Of a DNA stretch of 64,000 bases, positions 19,491-29,680 are shown piece after piece. The DNA comes from Rhodococcus erythropolis NBRC 15567. Lineage in GTDB: Bacteria > Actinomycetota > Actinomycetes > Mycobacteriales > Mycobacteriaceae. The notes under the pieces are model-generated. The model had not been told where the DNA came from, searched no databases, and was given only the letters and a program-made list of their open reading frames with translations. Positions within the stretch are counted from its first letter, which is position 1, and every line of letters starts with the position of its first letter. The stretch lies in contig NZ_BCRM01000008.1 of assembly GCF_001552595.1 (NCBI RefSeq), positions 124,001-188,000 of the forward strand, in the 5' to 3' direction. Position numbers and translations under genes: made by a program.

Positions 19491-20216
19491 TCAGCTTCCG
19501 AAACTCAGGCTGCCCGTGAAACCCTGCTGCACATCGGCTTCCGAGCGGGGAAGAACCTCGTAGGTGCTGGCGTACTGGCCGCTGAAGCCGGTGACGGTGA
19601 TCGGGCGTCCGACTGCAATGGCGTCGACGTCGATTCCGGTCTGGGTGTTGACGAAGATGACGGTGTTTCCGTCGACGCCGGACACCAGGATCTTGTGGCC
19701 GTACGGCAGATCGTCGACGACGGGTCCGCTCACGATCCCGGACACCGTCACGAGACGACCTTCGCTGCCCTCACCGATTGCATTGAGGGGCAATCGCGCC
19801 GGGCTGATCTGGGTGGTCGTGCCGATTGCCTCGACGGCAGTCGGGCGGACGACGAGCAGGCCTTCCTGATCCGCGAGGACTCCGGTGACCTGAACCTGAT
19901 CGCCGAGAGCAATCCCGGAGTTGTTCGGATCGCTGATGTAAATGCCCGAATTGCCGCTCTGGAGACCAAAGCCCTTGTCGTAGAAGCTGGATTCGAACAC
20001 TCCGGACGGCGTAGTCGCGGTTCCGACGACGGTGACCGTCGTTCCGATGGCCTGCGCACGGGCTGCCGCGATGGAGTCCGCGGACACCTCACCGACAACT
20101 GCTGCCGGCTCCGCCGTTGCTGCGGTGCCGACAAACATGGTGGCTGCGGCAGCAACTGCCAGTGCCGTCACACCTCGACGCAGGACCGGACCGGCAAGAA
20201 CGCTGTCTCGAAACAT
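19491..20216 (-). CDS. Exported protein of unknown function, possible OB-fold repeats
   Basis: The ATG at 20216 (MFRDSVLAGP) follows AGGGGAG and gives 241 residues; the first 37 form a Sec-type signal peptide ending near GTAATAEP. The mature part contains two repeats that look like small beta-barrels (GDQVQVTGVLAD... and GRPITVTGFSGQ...), in the style of OB-fold domains of secreted nucleases and nucleic-acid binding proteins. No catalytic domain is present. Function not assigned. Confidence 0.7.
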   Translation of the reverse strand: MFRDSVLAGPVLRRGVTALAVAAAATMFVGTAATAEPAAVVGEVSADSIAAARAQAIGTTVTVVGTATTPSGVFESSFYDKGFGLQSGNSGIYISDPNNSGIALGDQVQVTGVLADQEGLLVVRPTAVEAIGTTTQISPARLPLNAIGEGSEGRLVTVSGIVSGPVVDDLPYGHKILVSGVDGNTVIFVNTQTGIDVDAIAVGRPITVTGFSGQYASTYEVLPRSEADVQQGFTGSLSFGS

Positions 20217-20314
20217 GTTTGAGGACTCCCCTGTGATTTCGTGGCCGCGCAGGTCCTCCTGATGGAGTGCCGCCTTCGCCCACCCTGAGGCACAGGTTAT
20301 TACAGGTCGGACGC

Positions 20315-20349
20315 CGCAGCGGTGGTGACATTCCGTCACCACCGCTGCG
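20315..20349. terminator. Hairpin between two exported-protein genes
   Basis: Arms CGCAGCGGTGGTGAC and GTCACCACCGCTGCG form a perfect 15-bp stem with a 5-base loop. It lies 17 bp beyond the stop of the minus-strand gene at 20367. Confidence 0.75.
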
Positions 20350-20366
20350 TCTAGGCATCCGAGTTT

Positions 20367-21239
20367 CTAGGAACCGGAGCTTCCGGACGAACCGCTCGAG
20401 CCACTGGAACCGCTGGATCCTGTTCCGCCACCGAGATCGTCGAGAGGATCGCTACCGGTGAGCCCGCCCGGATACAGGTAGGCGTCGGAGATCGTGCTGA
20501 GCGAGGTTCCGGACGTGGCCGGTACCTTTGCTCGCCAGTTGACGATCGGATTCAGCACTCCGAACGGTCCGCAACCACTGGCGGCGGGCAGCGCGAAGCC
20601 GGTGGCCTCGTTCCCGACCGGGCTCACCTTCAGCGCAGTCGACGGAAGCACCGTGTAGGTAGGGACCACCGACGGGTCAGGCGCGAGACGAAGATTCACC
20701 GGCGCCGCCGCGGAACCCAGGTAGCAGTTGTCACCGAGGAACGCGTTGTTGATCTTCATCCGCACCGGGATGCTCAGATCCATGTCGGTGATGATTCCGT
20801 TGAGAGTCGGCGCAGCCGTTGCCTCCACCTCGGCCGTTACTGCGGCAAGGCCGAAGAGATTGCCGAACGGAAGATCGATTCCCAGAACGCCGCCGGGAAC
20901 GGTCAACGGCTTGGAGTAGACACCGTTGTGTCCGTCGTCGCGCGGGAGAAGAACGGTGGACTCACCTTCACCGGAGCCGGCCTCGGCGGCAATGATCATG
21001 TCGCCTTTTCCGATCGGGAGGTTGAAGCCGTTGTTGTCGAAGGTTCCGCTCTGAACCACTACCGACACACAGGATTCGGCAGTAGCCGGACACACTGCGG
21101 CGCCCGGTACCGAATTGTCGACCGGGTCCTGAGCCGAGGCCATCGGCGCTGCAAAAGCCAGCACTGCACCTGCGGTACCTGCAATAACGGCCACGCGCGT
21201 GCCGAGACGTCTGTTGCCGTTCTTGTGAGATTTCTGCAC
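20367..21239 (-). CDS. Exported protein with a Gly-Ser repeat tail
   Basis: The GTG at 21239 (VQKSHKNGNRR) is preceded by AGGGAGAA, giving 290 residues. The N-terminal signal peptide ends near PMASAQD. The mature protein has Cys pairs (VCPATAESC; NCYLGS) suggesting disulfides, and ends in a run of GSS units. I recognise no named domain. Such actinomycete proteins are often cell-envelope associated, but that is inference. Confidence 0.72.
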   Translation of the reverse strand: MQKSHKNGNRRLGTRVAVIAGTAGAVLAFAAPMASAQDPVDNSVPGAAVCPATAESCVSVVVQSGTFDNNGFNLPIGKGDMIIAAEAGSGEGESTVLLPRDDGHNGVYSKPLTVPGGVLGIDLPFGNLFGLAAVTAEVEATAAPTLNGIITDMDLSIPVRMKINNAFLGDNCYLGSAAAPVNLRLAPDPSVVPTYTVLPSTALKVSPVGNEATGFALPAASGCGPFGVLNPIVNWRAKVPATSGTSLSTISDAYLYPGGLTGSDPLDDLGGGTGSSGSSGSSGSSGSSGS

Positions 21240-21448
21240 TGATTTCTCCCTGCCGTTTATGTGATGGGGGACGAAACTCGCAGTCATTGCTTGTGTTTCG
21301 ACCGCCGCCGACAAGGACTTGCGGTGTGCTCCTACTCACAAGTAACAACTGAACAGATGTATATCACAGGACTTCGACTTAAAAACAGGGCAAAAGGGAG
21401 TTTCCTTAAAACGGACAAACTAAGCGGTACGGTGTGTAACACTCACGG

Positions 21449-22000
21449 GTGATGAACACGAACAGACTGGCCCTCTGCGTCGCGGCAGCGGGCCTACTCC
21501 TCAGCGGCTGCAGCAGCCAATCCGACAGCAACGCAGCGGAATCCACATCTGCTGCCACCAGCACGTCGATCGCGGCAACGTCGAGTTCAGCTGCCCCCGA
21601 GTCACTGTCGGCGCTGGCGACCAGCCCACCCGCCGCAACTCCGGAAGCCGCGCCGAGCGTCGTCGAATCGACGCCCCCACCGGTAACGCTGCCGGTAGCG
21701 CCACCGGCGAACGCACCGATCGACGCACGCTCACCGGACGAGATCGTCGCGAACGCAGGCGAGAAGGGGCAGCGGTACATCGCCGCTCTACGTCTGGCCG
21801 GGATCCCGCCCGCCGGAATGGATTCCGCCGAGATCCTCTACGCCGACGGCACCTGCAAGGCTCTGGCCGACGGCATGCCGCGGTCCGAGGTGCTGGCGGA
21901 GTTCAACTCCGTCGGAGAGGTGTACTCACAGATCACGCCGATGTCTTCGCAGCGGATCGCCGAGATCTACGTCGACACCGCGGAGCAGACGTACTGCTGA
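21449..22000 (+). CDS. DUF732 lipoprotein
   Basis: A 183-residue protein with lipoprotein signal MNTNRLALCVAAAGLLLSGC. A low-complexity Ala/Ser/Pro/Thr linker (residues 25-90) precedes a C-terminal DUF732 domain (YIAALRLAGIPPAG ... Cys ... TYC), common in mycobacteria and Rhodococcus and of unknown role. A start at 21449 (GTG) or 21452 (ATG) is equally possible. The TGA stop abuts the stop of the converging cutinase-like gene. Confidence 0.82.
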   Translation: MMNTNRLALCVAAAGLLLSGCSSQSDSNAAESTSAATSTSIAATSSSAAPESLSALATSPPAATPEAAPSVVESTPPPVTLPVAPPANAPIDARSPDEIVANAGEKGQRYIAALRLAGIPPAGMDSAEILYADGTCKALADGMPRSEVLAEFNSVGEVYSQITPMSSQRIAEIYVDTAEQTYC

Positions 22001-22897
22001 TCAGGCCTTGCCGGCCAACCAGTTGTGCAGCCAGGATGTAGCCGAATTGCCTGCGCCGTCAACAACGTAACGCGTGTAGTCGGTGTGAACCTGCGAGCCG
22101 TAGAAGGCGACCAGTTGATCGACGCGCCGCGAGTTCGCGCCTGGATCGAGCTGAGCCATCAGTGCGGGGAGTCCGCCTGCAGTGACCAGATCGTTGACGA
22201 TCACGGCGGCCTCGTCGCGAAGCGAGAGAGCGTTTGCCGGAGTGGGGTCGGAAACCTGAGCCATGAACCCGGCCAGACGCATCACGAAATCGTCCTTGGG
22301 CGTCGAGCAGTACAGATCACCGACGGCGCACAGCGTCACCGTTTTGCCTGACAGCCAACCGAATCCACCGATGCGAGCGCCGCTGGCTCCGTTGCCTCCG
22401 ACAGCGGGTCCGATCAGGACGTCTGACTCGGAGCGGCGGGGATCGGACAGAAGGCCGACGCCCTCGACGCGAGTCGGGGGAACAACGCCGATGCCGGTTC
22501 CGATCTCGGCTGCGAGATCGCCTGCCGCGTCGGCGCCCTGGCTGTATCCGACGATCGCGAAGCGGGTGTCACCGCACGAGGCGGCCATCGCGGCGATCAT
22601 GCCGCGGGCGTTGTCGACAGCCTGCTGCTTCGACTTGGCGTAGACGTTGGACTCCCACGGGAAGGCCGTTGCCGAGTACGTGACGTAATCGGTGCGTACG
22701 GAACCGGGAAGGCCGTTGGTGACCGGGGCAAGCATGCCGGCACCGGGAGAAGTACCCGAAGGCTCCCAGGTTCCCGGAATGGCCACGACGTACAGACCGG
22801 GGCAGGGATCAGCCGACGCCACGGGAGAACTGACAACCGGTACCACTACTGCCGCAGCTAGTGCCGACAACACCGCAACGAGACGCCTCGCACGCAT
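22001..22897 (-). CDS. Cutinase-like secreted esterase
   Basis: The start is the ATG at 22897 (MRARRLVAVLS), preceded by AGGGGAG; this gives 298 residues with a cleavable signal peptide ending ASADP. The cutinase nucleophile motif is GYSQGA, and the conserved CP near the mature N-terminus (DPCPGLYVVAIPG) and the Cys pair TLCAVGDLYC match the cutinase family. Members hydrolyse ester bonds of lipids and polyesters outside the cell. Confidence 0.87.
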   Translation of the reverse strand: MRARRLVAVLSALAAAVVVPVVSSPVASADPCPGLYVVAIPGTWEPSGTSPGAGMLAPVTNGLPGSVRTDYVTYSATAFPWESNVYAKSKQQAVDNARGMIAAMAASCGDTRFAIVGYSQGADAAGDLAAEIGTGIGVVPPTRVEGVGLLSDPRRSESDVLIGPAVGGNGASGARIGGFGWLSGKTVTLCAVGDLYCSTPKDDFVMRLAGFMAQVSDPTPANALSLRDEAAVIVNDLVTAGGLPALMAQLDPGANSRRVDQLVAFYGSQVHTDYTRYVVDGAGNSATSWLHNWLAGKA

Positions 22898-23031
22898 GAA
22901 ACTCCCCTGATTTAACTTAAGCAACCCATACACCACTATCGATGCTCCGGAATCATACTGTCTGGGCGTTGTGTCTGTCCGATGCACGATTGATGAAGGT
23001 TTGTTACAGATCGTGCGAACTACTTGCAGAA

Positions 23032-23073
23032 ACAAAGCCGCACCCCACCGAATGCGATGGGGTGCGGCTTTGT
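23032..23073. terminator. Strong hairpin terminator of the glutamate synthase operon
   Basis: Arms ACAAAGCCGCACCCCA and TGGGGTGCGGCTTTGT form a perfect 16-bp stem with a 10-base loop. On the minus strand it begins 9 bp after the gltD stop and ends in TTTGT. Confidence 0.88.
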
Positions 23074-23081
23074 AAGAGCCT

Positions 23082-24533
23082 CTAGCGCTGCGGAGCCGCT
23101 GTCGGGTGGATCGGTGACGGAAGGGCGGTGACACCCTCGAGGTAGGTGTCCACAGCGGCTGCTGCGGAACGTCCCTCGGCGATGGCCCAGACGATCAGGG
23201 ACTGACCGCGGCCCATGTCACCGGCCACGAACACGCCGTCGACGTTGGTGTTCCACTTCGACGTGCGGGCGACGTTGCCGCGCTCGTTCAAGTCGACACC
23301 GAGATCGGTGAGCAGACCCGGCTTCTCGGGACCGACGAAGCCCATTGCCAGGAGCACGAGATCGGCTTCGAGCTCGAAGTCAGAGCCCTCGACCTTCTCG
23401 AAACGACCCGACTTCATCTCGACCTCGTGAGCCTTGAGTCCGGTGACCTTGCCGTTTTCACCGACGAAGTTCTCGGTGTTGACGGAGAACAGACGCTCGC
23501 CGCCTTCCTCGTGAGCCGAAGCCACGCGGAACATGAGCGGGTACGTCGGCCACGGAGTCTGCTCGGCGCGAGTCTCCGGGGGACGCGGCATGATCTCGAA
23601 CTGGTGCACGCTGGCTGCGCCCTGACGGTGCGAGGTGCCGAGGCAGTCCGCGCCGGTATCGCCGCCGCCGATGATGACAACCTTCTTGCCCTCAGCGGTG
23701 ATGGTGGGAGCGTCGAGGTCACCCAACTGCACGCGGTTGGCGATCGGCAGGAACTCCATCGCCTGGTGGATGCCGTCCAGTTCGCGGCCCGGGATCGGCA
23801 GATCGCGAGCTGCGGTGGCGCCGCCGGCCAGAACCACTGCGTCGAACTGCTCGCGCAGCTCGTCCGCGGTGATGTCCACGCCGACATTGACGTTGGTCTT
23901 GAAGACGGTGCCTTCGGCTTCCATCTGCTCGAGACGGCGGTCGATGTGCCGCTTCTCCATCTTGAACTCGGGGATGCCGTAGCGCAGCAGGCCGCCGATG
24001 CGGTCTGCCCGCTCGAAGACCGTCACTGCGTGACCGGCGCGGGTCAGCTGCTGCGCTGCAGCCAGACCGGCCGGACCACTGCCGACAACTGCGACCCTCT
24101 TGTTGGTGGCGTGCGCGGCGCGAACCGGCTTGACCCACCCTTCGTCGAAGGCCTTGTCGATGATCTCGACCTCGACCTGCTTGATGGTGACCGGATCCTG
24201 GTTGATGCCCAGGACACAGGACGCCTCACAGGGTGCGGGGCACAGACGACCGGTGAACTCCGGGAAGTTGTTGGTCGCGTGCAGACGCTCGATGGCGTCG
24301 TGCCAGTGGTCCTTGAAGACCAGGTCGTTCCACTCGGGAATCAAGTTTCCGAGAGGGCAACCGTTGTGACAGAAAGGAATTCCGCAGTCCATGCAACGGC
24401 TGGCCTGGGTCTGGAGGGTTTCCTTCGGAAACTCCTCGTAGACCTCTTTCCAGTCGAGCAGGCGCAACGGCACCGGCCGGCGAACCGGAAGTTCGCGCGA
24501 CGTGTGCTTCAGGAAGCCGCTTGGATCACCCAC
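23082..24533 (-). CDS. gltD: Glutamate synthase small subunit (NADPH)
   Basis: The GTG at 24533 ([15 protein letters not shown]) overlaps the gltB stop by 8 bp and gives 483 residues. The N-terminal Fe-S motifs are present ([17 protein letters not shown] and CPAPCEASC). Then come an FAD-binding Rossmann site ([15 protein letters not shown]) and an NADPH site ([15 protein letters not shown]), plus the C-terminal [13 protein letters not shown]. It passes electrons from NADPH to the large subunit, which makes glutamate from glutamine and 2-oxoglutarate. Confidence 0.95.
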   Translation of the reverse strand: MGDPSGFLKHTSRELPVRRPVPLRLLDWKEVYEEFPKETLQTQASRCMDCGIPFCHNGCPLGNLIPEWNDLVFKDHWHDAIERLHATNNFPEFTGRLCPAPCEASCVLGINQDPVTIKQVEVEIIDKAFDEGWVKPVRAAHATNKRVAVVGSGPAGLAAAQQLTRAGHAVTVFERADRIGGLLRYGIPEFKMEKRHIDRRLEQMEAEGTVFKTNVNVGVDITADELREQFDAVVLAGGATAARDLPIPGRELDGIHQAMEFLPIANRVQLGDLDAPTITAEGKKVVIIGGGDTGADCLGTSHRQGAASVHQFEIMPRPPETRAEQTPWPTYPLMFRVASAHEEGGERLFSVNTENFVGENGKVTGLKAHEVEMKSGRFEKVEGSDFELEADLVLLAMGFVGPEKPGLLTDLGVDLNERGNVARTSKWNTNVDGVFVAGDMGRGQSLIVWAIAEGRSAAAAVDTYLEGVTALPSPIHPTAAPQR

Positions 24534-27500
24534 GAGCTGCCTCCATAACTGCCTCGTCCACGTTCTTGCCATCCTTCTCTGCGGCCGCGATGGCCAAAAG
24601 AACCTTCTTGTAGTCGCGGGGCATCACCTTTGCGAAGTGACCCACCTGCTGCGACCAGTCGCCGAGGATGCGCGTGGCAACCTCGGAGCCGGTTTCGTCG
24701 CGATGACGTTCGATGACGCTCTTCAACCAGGTGAAGTCGTCGCCCGAAAGATCCTCGAGGTCCACCAGTTCGGTGTTGAGGTTCTTCTCGAATGCCTTGT
24801 CGGGGTTGTAGATGTACGCGACGCCACCGGACATGCCGGCGCCGAAGTTACGTCCGGTGGCTCCGAGGATGACCACCTTTCCACCCGTCATGTACTCGCA
24901 ACCATGATCGCCCACACCCTCGACGACGGCAGTGGCGCCGGAGTTACGGACTGCGAAGCGTTCGCCGACGACACCGCGAAGCAGAGCCTCGCCGCTGGTG
25001 GCGCCGAACAGGATGACGTTGCCACCGATGATGTTGTCCTCGGCGACAAAGCCTTCCGCTGCATCGAGCGGCGGGCGTACGACGATGCGTCCACCCGAGA
25101 GGCCCTTGCCGACGAAGTCGTTGGCGTCGCCGTGCAGGCGCAGGGTCATACCGCTGGGCACGAAAGCACCGAAGCTGTTACCGGCGGAACCGGTGAACGT
25201 GATGTCGATGGTGCCCTCGGGCAAGCCCTCTCCACCGAACGCCTTGGTGACCTCGTGGCCGAGCATGGTGCCGACCGTGCGGTTGACGTTGGTGATCGCG
25301 GACTCGAACGAGACCGCCTCACCCTTGTCGAGTGCGTTGCGGGCCGAGACGATCAACTGCTGATCGAGCGCCTTGTCGAGACCGTGATCCTGCGTTCCGG
25401 TGCAGTGGACGTCCTGGTCCATGAACGCGGACTCGACCTGGGTCAGGATCGGCGACAGATCGAGATTGCCTGCCTTGCTTCCCTTCCAGTGATCGAGAGC
25501 GCGCGTGGTGTCCAGCATGTCGACCTGGCCGACTGCTTCGAGCAGCGTGCGGAAACCGAGTTCGGCGAGAAGCTCGCGAACCTCCTCGGCGATGAACATG
25601 AAGAAGTTCTCGACGAATTCCGGCTTGCCACTGAAACGCTGACGCAGCAACGGGTTCTGTGTCGCGACACCGACGGGGCAGGTGTCGAGGTGGCAGACGC
25701 GCATCATGATGCAGCCCGAGACAACCAGCGGTGCGGTGGCGAAACCGAACTCCTCGCCGCCGAGCAGGGCAGCGACGACGACGTCGCGACCCGTCTTGAG
25801 CTGGCCGTCGACCTGCACGACGATGCGGTCACGAAGACCGTTGAGCAGCAACGTCTGCTGGGTCTCGGCGAGGCCGAGCTCCCACGGTGCGCCCGCGTGC
25901 TTGACGGAGGTCAGCGGGGTGGCACCGGTGCCACCGTCGTGACCGGAGATCAGAACGACGTCGGCATGTGCCTTGGAGACACCGGCCGCGACGGTTCCGA
26001 CGCCGACCTCGGAGACCAGCTTCACGTGGATGCGGGCCTGCGGGTTGGCGTTCTTCAGGTCGTGGATCAGCTGAGCGAGATCCTCGATCGAGTAGATGTC
26101 GTGGTGCGGCGGCGGCGAAATCAGCCCGACGCCAGGCGTGGAGTGCCGAACCTCGGCCACCCACGGGTACACCTTGTGAGCCGGAAGCTGGCCGCCCTCA
26201 CCGGGCTTGGCTCCCTGCGCCATCTTGATCTGGATGTCGGTGCAGTTGCTCAGGTAGTGCGAGGTGACACCGAAGCGTCCCGACGCGACCTGCTTGATGG
26301 CACTGCGACGCAGATCGCCGTTCTCGTCCGGCGTGAAGCGCGACGGATGTTCGCCGCCCTCACCGGAATTGGAGCGGGCGCCCAGACGGTTCATCGCGAT
26401 GGCGAGAGTCTCGTGAGCCTCGGCGGAGATGGAGCCGTAGCTCATCGCACCCGTCGAGAAACGCTTGACGATCTCGCTGGCCGGCTCGACCTCGTCGATC
26501 GAGATCGACGGCCGCTTGCCGATGTTGAAGTCGAACAGACCACGCAGAGCGGCAAGGCGCTCCGACTGGTCGTTGACCATGGTCGTGTACTCCTTGAACA
26601 CCTCGTACTGACCTGTGCGAGTTGCGTGCTGGAGCTTGAAGACCGTGTCCGGGTTGAACAGGTGGTACTCGCCTTCACGACGCCACTGGTACTCGCCGCC
26701 GACCTCGAGCTCGCGGTGAGCGCGCTCTTCGGGGCGATCGAGGTACGCGATGCGGTGACGTGCTTCGACGTCGGCTGCGATCTGGTCGAGGCCGATGCCA
26801 CCGAGCTGCGACTGCAGACCGGTGAAGTACTCGTCCGTCAGCTCCTGCGAGAGGCCGATGACCTGGAACAGCTGAGCACCGGTGTACGACGCGAGCGTCG
26901 AGATGCCCATCTTGGACATCACCTTCAGGACACCCTTGCCGGCTGCCTTGATGTAGTTCGCGATGCCCTTCTCGAGGGTCAGGCCCTCGAGTTCCTTGTT
27001 CTGCAGGAACTCGTCGATGGTCTCGAAAGCCATGTACGGGTTGACCGCTGCGGCACCGAAGCCGATGAGGAGCGCCATGTGGTGCACCTCGCGGGCGTCG
27101 CCGGCCTCGACGATGAGACCGACCTTGGTGCGCGACTTCTCACGAACCAGGTGGTGGTGCACGGCTGAGGTGAGGAGCAGCGACGGGATCGGCGCGTAAT
27201 CCTCGGTGGACTCGCGGTCCGAGAGCACGACGATGCGTGCGCCACCCTCGATTGCCTGCGAGACCTGGTACTTGATGCCCTCGAGCGCACGACGGATACC
27301 GTCGCCGCCTTCCTTGACGGGGTACAGGCCGCGGATCACAACGCTGCGGAAGCCCGGGAATTCGCCGTCGTCGTTGACGTGAACGAGCTTCGACAGGTCG
27401 TCGTTGTGCAGGATCGGCTGCGGGAGCGCAATCTGCTTGCAGGAGTCCGCATTCGGGTGCAGCAGGTCGCCCTCGGGGCCGATGGTCGCGCCGAGGCTGG

Positions 27501-29124
27501 TGACAACCTCTTCACGAATCGCGTCGAGAGGTGGGTTGGTGACCTGAGCGAAGAGCTGCGAGAAGTAGTCGAACAGCATCCGCGGACGTGACGAGAGCAC
27601 GGCGATCGGAGTGTCGGTACCCATCGAGCCCAGTGCCTCGGCACCGGAGAGAGCCATCGGCTTGACCAGCAGGTTGACCTCTTCGCTGGTGAAACCGAAG
27701 AGCTGCTGACGCAGCACGACGCGCTCGTGCGACATGTACGTGTACGGGCGGTCCGGCAGGTCGTCCATGTGGATCAGACCTTCGTCGATCCACTGCTGGT
27801 ACGGGTGCTCGGCAGCGAGTTCGGACTTGAGTTCGTCGTCGCTGATGACCCGGCCCTGCGCGGTGTCCACGAGGAACATGCGGCCGGGCTGGAGGCGGAC
27901 CTTGCGGACCACGGTGGACGGATCGATCGGCAGAACGCCGACCTCCGACGCCATGACGACGAGGCCGTCTTCGGTGATCCACAGACGCGACGGACGCAGA
28001 CCGTTGCGGTCCAGCACGGCGCCGATGACGGTGCCGTCGGTGAAGCACACCGACGCCGGTCCGTCCCAGGGCTCCATGAGAGCCGAGTGGTACTCGTAGA
28101 ACGCCCGACGAGCGGGGTCCATGCTCTCGTGCTTCTCCCAGGCTTCCGGGATCATCATGAGAACTGCGTGCGGCAGGCTGCGGCCGGCGAGGTGCAGCAT
28201 CTCGAGCACCTCGTCGAAACGAGCGGTGTCACTGGCGCCCTGGGTGCAGATCGGGAAGATCTTGTCCAGGTTCTCGCGGCCACCGAAGACGTCGCTGTCG
28301 ATGAGGGACTCGCGAGCGCGCATCCAGTTCTCGTTGCCGGTGACGGTGTTGATCTCACCGTTGTGAGCGACCCGGCGGAACGGGTGCGCCAGCGGCCACG
28401 ACGGGAACGTGTTGGTGGAGAAGCGCGAGTGGACGAGTCCGAGTGCGCTCTCGACACGATCGTCCTGCAGATCGAGGTAGAAACCCTTGAGCTGCGGGGT
28501 GGTGAGCATGCCCTTGTAGACGAACGTCTGGCCGGACAGGCTGGGGAAGTACACGGTCTCGCTACCCGGGCCACCCTTGCCGGCGCCTTCTGAGCCGAGT
28601 TCGTGCTCGGTGCGCTTACGCACAACGTATGCACGACGCTCGAGATCCATGCCGGTGTACTTGTCACCCTCGGAGCCGATGAAGATCTGACGGAACGTCG
28701 GCATCGCGTCGCGCGCCAGTGCGCCCAGCGAGGAGTCGTCTGTTCCGACCTCGCGCCAGCCGAGAACCTTCAGGCCCTCTTCGACGACGATCTTCTCGAC
28801 TGCAGCAGCAGCCTCGTGTGCATCGGCATCGCCCTGCGGGAGGAATGCGATACCGGTTGCGTACGCGCCTTCGGCGGGCAGCGCGAAGTCCACGACAGCT
28901 CGGAAGAACTTGTCGGGAACCTGCAGCAGAATGCCCGCACCGTCACCCGTGTTGGGTTCTGATCCGGCAGCGCCGCGATGCTCGAGGTTGACCAGAGCGG
29001 TGATCGCCTTTTCGACGATGTCCCTGCTGCGGCGACCATGCATGTCGACAACAAATGCGACTCCACAGGAGTCGTGCTCATTGGACGGGTGATAGAGGCC
29101 CTGGGGGCCTGGAAGTTGCTTCAT
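24526..29124 (-). CDS. gltB: Glutamate synthase large subunit
   Basis: The start at ATG 29124 ([14 protein letters not shown]) gives 1,532 residues, the usual length. The N-terminal nucleophile Cys20 in HDSCGV should be exposed by removal of a short propeptide, forming the Ntn glutaminase domain. The central FMN-binding synthase domain contains [10 protein letters not shown] and the 3Fe-4S cysteines ([15 protein letters not shown]). The C-terminal beta-helix domain is present ([12 protein letters not shown]). It works with GltD as the glutamate-forming enzyme of nitrogen assimilation. Confidence 0.96.
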   Translation of the reverse strand: MKQLPGPQGLYHPSNEHDSCGVAFVVDMHGRRSRDIVEKAITALVNLEHRGAAGSEPNTGDGAGILLQVPDKFFRAVVDFALPAEGAYATGIAFLPQGDADAHEAAAAVEKIVVEEGLKVLGWREVGTDDSSLGALARDAMPTFRQIFIGSEGDKYTGMDLERRAYVVRKRTEHELGSEGAGKGGPGSETVYFPSLSGQTFVYKGMLTTPQLKGFYLDLQDDRVESALGLVHSRFSTNTFPSWPLAHPFRRVAHNGEINTVTGNENWMRARESLIDSDVFGGRENLDKIFPICTQGASDTARFDEVLEMLHLAGRSLPHAVLMMIPEAWEKHESMDPARRAFYEYHSALMEPWDGPASVCFTDGTVIGAVLDRNGLRPSRLWITEDGLVVMASEVGVLPIDPSTVVRKVRLQPGRMFLVDTAQGRVISDDELKSELAAEHPYQQWIDEGLIHMDDLPDRPYTYMSHERVVLRQQLFGFTSEEVNLLVKPMALSGAEALGSMGTDTPIAVLSSRPRMLFDYFSQLFAQVTNPPLDAIREEVVTSLGATIGPEGDLLHPNADSCKQIALPQPILHNDDLSKLVHVNDDGEFPGFRSVVIRGLYPVKEGGDGIRRALEGIKYQVSQAIEGGARIVVLSDRESTEDYAPIPSLLLTSAVHHHLVREKSRTKVGLIVEAGDAREVHHMALLIGFGAAAVNPYMAFETIDEFLQNKELEGLTLEKGIANYIKAAGKGVLKVMSKMGISTLASYTGAQLFQVIGLSQELTDEYFTGLQSQLGGIGLDQIAADVEARHRIAYLDRPEERAHRELEVGGEYQWRREGEYHLFNPDTVFKLQHATRTGQYEVFKEYTTMVNDQSERLAALRGLFDFNIGKRPSISIDEVEPASEIVKRFSTGAMSYGSISAEAHETLAIAMNRLGARSNSGEGGEHPSRFTPDENGDLRRSAIKQVASGRFGVTSHYLSNCTDIQIKMAQGAKPGEGGQLPAHKVYPWVAEVRHSTPGVGLISPPPHHDIYSIEDLAQLIHDLKNANPQARIHVKLVSEVGVGTVAAGVSKAHADVVLISGHDGGTGATPLTSVKHAGAPWELGLAETQQTLLLNGLRDRIVVQVDGQLKTGRDVVVAALLGGEEFGFATAPLVVSGCIMMRVCHLDTCPVGVATQNPLLRQRFSGKPEFVENFFMFIAEEVRELLAELGFRTLLEAVGQVDMLDTTRALDHWKGSKAGNLDLSPILTQVESAFMDQDVHCTGTQDHGLDKALDQQLIVSARNALDKGEAVSFESAITNVNRTVGTMLGHEVTKAFGGEGLPEGTIDITFTGSAGNSFGAFVPSGMTLRLHGDANDFVGKGLSGGRIVVRPPLDAAEGFVAEDNIIGGNVILFGATSGEALLRGVVGERFAVRNSGATAVVEGVGDHGCEYMTGGKVVILGATGRNFGAGMSGGVAYIYNPDKAFEKNLNTELVDLEDLSGDDFTWLKSVIERHRDETGSEVATRILGDWSQQVGHFAKVMPRDYKKVLLAIAAAEKDGKNVDEAVMEAARG

Positions 29125-29520
29125 ACCCAGCCTTCGTATGCCATAAAGATGCACCGACGACCAGCAGCGCTGATGGCCATCAACTTGCAATGCAAGTCCT
29201 TCAAAGCACCGACACGACGATGTGTTCGGTACCACCGAAGTAGCCGCCCTGCGCAGACGCGATGGTGTGCGTTCTGGCACCCGGCGACGTGAGTCTTCGG
29301 TCGGTTGAAACTTTTGTGAGTCAACCGTGTAACGAAAACGATAATTCAGAACCCCGGCACGGGCGCAACTAAGGTAGCCCTATAATTGCTCTGAACTGCG
29401 GCGATGCAGGGAGCCAGAAGGCCCCTCGACAGATTTCGGAGCTGCGTCTGTGCAGAGAAGTTCCGATTCACAGGATACCGAATCCGCAGGAAACAGGCGC
29501 GATGGGCGATGAATGCAACA

Positions 29521-29555
29521 ACTGGCCGCAGCGATAAGAATCAGCTGCGGCCAGT
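29521..29555. repeat. Perfect 12-bp hairpin in a divergent intergenic region
   Basis: Arms ACTGGCCGCAGC and GCTGCGGCCAGT flank an 11-base loop. Because both flanking genes point away from it, it does not terminate either; it may end a short unannotated RNA. On the minus strand it is followed by TGTTGCATT. Confidence 0.6.
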
Positions 29556-29576
29556 GCGCCTCGAACTGTAACAAAA

Positions 29577-29590
29577 GTTGATCGATCAAC
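29577..29590. promoter_or_regulatory. 14-bp palindrome, candidate operator
   Basis: GTTGATCGATCAAC is a perfect palindrome about 90 bp upstream of the oxidoreductase start at 29681, a typical position and form for a TetR- or GntR-type dimer site. No cognate regulator gene adjoins it. Confidence 0.4.
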
Positions 29591-29680
29591 CAAGGTCTAG
29601 GCCTGAATTGTTTGCTCGCAGAATGCCATCGCTGTAATTTCCGTAGGCTCACATCTGAGAAGACGGGTGGCGAAGAGCAA

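Larger units (their letters stand above)
29125..29680. other. Long divergent intergenic region between gltB and an FAD oxidoreductase gene
   Basis: No protein gene is supported. A GTAAC-GAAAAC-GATAAT stretch at about 29328 loosely resembles actinobacterial GlnR boxes and would suit gltB control, but the match is weak. The region also holds a 12-bp hairpin (29521-29555) and a 14-bp palindrome (29577-29590). Confidence 0.5.

Noticed and set aside
24502-27168. An 888-codon open frame on the plus strand across gltB
   Set aside because: It is the complement of the clearly conserved GltB sequence; long antisense frames are expected in high-GC DNA and it shows no domain.
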